From Hymenolepis diminuta (Eukaryota; Platyhelminthes; Cestoda; Cyclophyllidea; Hymenolepididae): 64,000 bases of DNA. The notes under the pieces were generated by a model that did no database searches, was not told the origin of the DNA, and saw only the letters and a list, made by a program, of their open reading frames with translations. The stretch's first letter is position 1. Each line of letters starts with the position of its first letter. Below, one piece after another: positions 62,660-64,000 of this stretch. Location: NCBI GenBank assembly GCA_900708905.1, contig CAADRB010000013.1, positions 2,484,877 to 2,548,876 of the forward strand, written 5' to 3'. Both the position numbers and the translations under genes were made by a program.

Positions 62660-62987
62660 TCAAAATAAACGAATTTTACTTTCTTCATCCCTAATATGAT
62701 GTAGTATTGAAAGCTTTAGATCTGGCTGTTCAGATTGTGGGCCAATACGCGAATTAACTGGTTCAACGGAGAGATATTTCAAAATAAGCACTACTAACAG
62801 ATATTCAAGCAGCATGACCAATTTGGCACACAGTCCAAGGCACGATGCAAGTACATCCATCTCGAAAAAGGGGGGAAGAGATAAGCCATATGTGAGTCAC
62901 CTCCCTCCAATCTGCTAACAAAGAATCCAAGTCAACTCGACGAAGGCCGCAATATTCTGATACACATGCTGAGAAAACACGTTCCAA
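62660..62987 (-). CDS. Possible exon pair of unknown identity (or PHTF 5' exons)
   Basis: Two minus-strand open frames can be joined by a short intron: a first part beginning after CGTGTTTTCTCAG (about 62970) and reading CGLRRVDLDSLLADWRE up to a GTGACT donor near 62900, and a second part after a C/T-rich acceptor (CCCCCCTTTTTCGAG, about 62860) reading MDVLASCLGLCAKLVMLLEY, which is hydrophobic and membrane-segment-like, then a GTAAAA donor. It does not match the PHTF N-terminus that I remember and could be chance. Confidence 0.25.
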
Positions 62988-64000
62988 ATAAAAGACGTAA
63001 GTAGAGAATCAATAACATTAATCTAAACCGAATCAATTTGTGAGTTTAATTGGATAATTAAACTGACGTGTTTGAATAGGTACGAGTCGTCCATTCAGCC
63101 TGAATTTCCAATACTACTTACAAAAACAAACACGAATATATGTGGAACGATTTATTCGTCTAATTTCCTTATACCCTTAAACCAAAGGGGACTGTTGTCT
63201 AACGTTCAATATAAGGAAAAAGTTGATCGATTTAATAAATTTCAGATCTCTGGTTTACTGATTCAAAGCAGACGGACATATCACCTTCTTCATAACGATC
63301 TAAAGTCATTTTGTACAACGAAAAAATACTCACAGACAGTTTGAAGGGAAAAACAAAACAGCTATAATGAATATTATACTTATTTATTTATCTCATGCCG
63401 AAGCTTCCTTCGAATCCCTTACACCCATGTGACAGGTATAACAATTACTACATCGCTGTTAGTTCTTTCTCCAAATAAAAAGTTACCTTTGGAGAAGTTT
63501 CGAAAATTTATTTGAAATTTTTACATACGACACAATGAGATAAACACCTTCCATTCATTTGTTATTGTAAACAAAAGACCTGCCATGTTTCCAAAACTCA
63601 TTAGGAAGGAAATTGTTCTTGCTGCTGAGAAGAATTAATTTACTTCCACTTAGACATCCGCTTGTAAATAACTGTAGACAAATATTATGGGTGGTCTTTA
63701 ACAATTAATAGAGATCAGCCCAGACGCATTAATCATACACAGTGCCTAGGGTCTAGGTTCTTCTCCTCCATAACGATTGACGGAAACCCTTTAGGATGAA
63801 AAAAGTTCTCGATAGGAATCGGAATCGAATAGAATTCAGAAAATTCTTTCTCGAATACTTCAACCACTGCTCTTCCATACTCGTTCCTGGGAATGAAATC
63901 TCCCCAGTGCAATATCACTAGTTAGAAAGGGAGCCAATCAACCTTAAATATCCCAAAGTCATGCATATGCACCGATAGAAAGAAAATCGAATGACAATAT

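Larger units (their letters stand above)
61142..64000. other. Right end of window: upstream part of PHTF or intergenic
   Basis: Besides a SINE copy (61500-61660) and exon-like frames at 62660-62987 and 63733-63918 (minus), I see no clear PHTF N-terminal exon. The 63733-63918 frame (EYGRAVVEVFEKEFSEFYSI) follows an AG and looks protein-like but matches nothing I know. Confidence 0.35.

Overview
This window is AT-rich eukaryotic (metazoan) nuclear DNA. The evidence is intron-split genes for animal proteins (ciliary CFAP45, BLM helicase, GID8, a lifeguard/GRINA-type Bax-inhibitor protein, ribosomal protein eL18 and PHTF), GT-AG introns, animal-type polyadenylation signals and many decayed retro- and DNA transposons. 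Very short introns (35-45 nt) next to introns of 1-2 kb, low GC outside exons and the mix of gypsy, mariner, LINE and tRNA-SINE relics fit a parasitic flatworm (cestode or trematode) best. That taxonomic placement is an inference; nothing in the sequence names the species.

Layout. 174-3711 (+): 3' part of CFAP45, five exons, cut by the left edge. 5977-16981 (+): a complete or nearly complete BLM/RecQ helicase gene with about 16 exons, carrying three SINE copies in its introns. 18789-19655 (-): GID8, two exons, convergent with BLM. 20-34 kb: mostly gene-free and repeat-rich, with a duplicated block (20770-21025 and 21542-21868), an LTR-like promoter and primer-site remnant (about 23820-24320, +), a short-LTR retroelement on the minus strand (24525-26580) and a dead mariner (28999-30330). 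35922-40567 (-): GRINA/lifeguard gene, 11 exons. 42772-43419 (+): RPL18, three exons. 45-54 kb: decayed LINE reverse transcriptase, several SINEs and a 5'-truncated gypsy RNase H-integrase fragment (53505-54740, -). 54944-61141 (-): 3' seven exons of PHTF; its 5' end lies further right, perhaps beyond the window. 61-64 kb: one SINE copy and weak exon-like ORFs.

The six host genes have unrelated roles (axoneme, DNA repair, ubiquitin ligase, membrane or Ca2+ homeostasis, ribosome, ER membrane) and do not form a functional cluster. The most interesting sequence-level observations are: apparent GC-AG introns in two genes (GID8 and GRINA); a run of three symmetric phase-1 mini-exons in the GRINA gene, each starting with a split Gly codon followed by Tyr; a dispersed tRNA-related SINE family with at least 13 recognisable copies; and a compact LTR element with 135-bp repeats that keeps only gag/protease-like sequence. 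I saw no convincing new multi-gene system.
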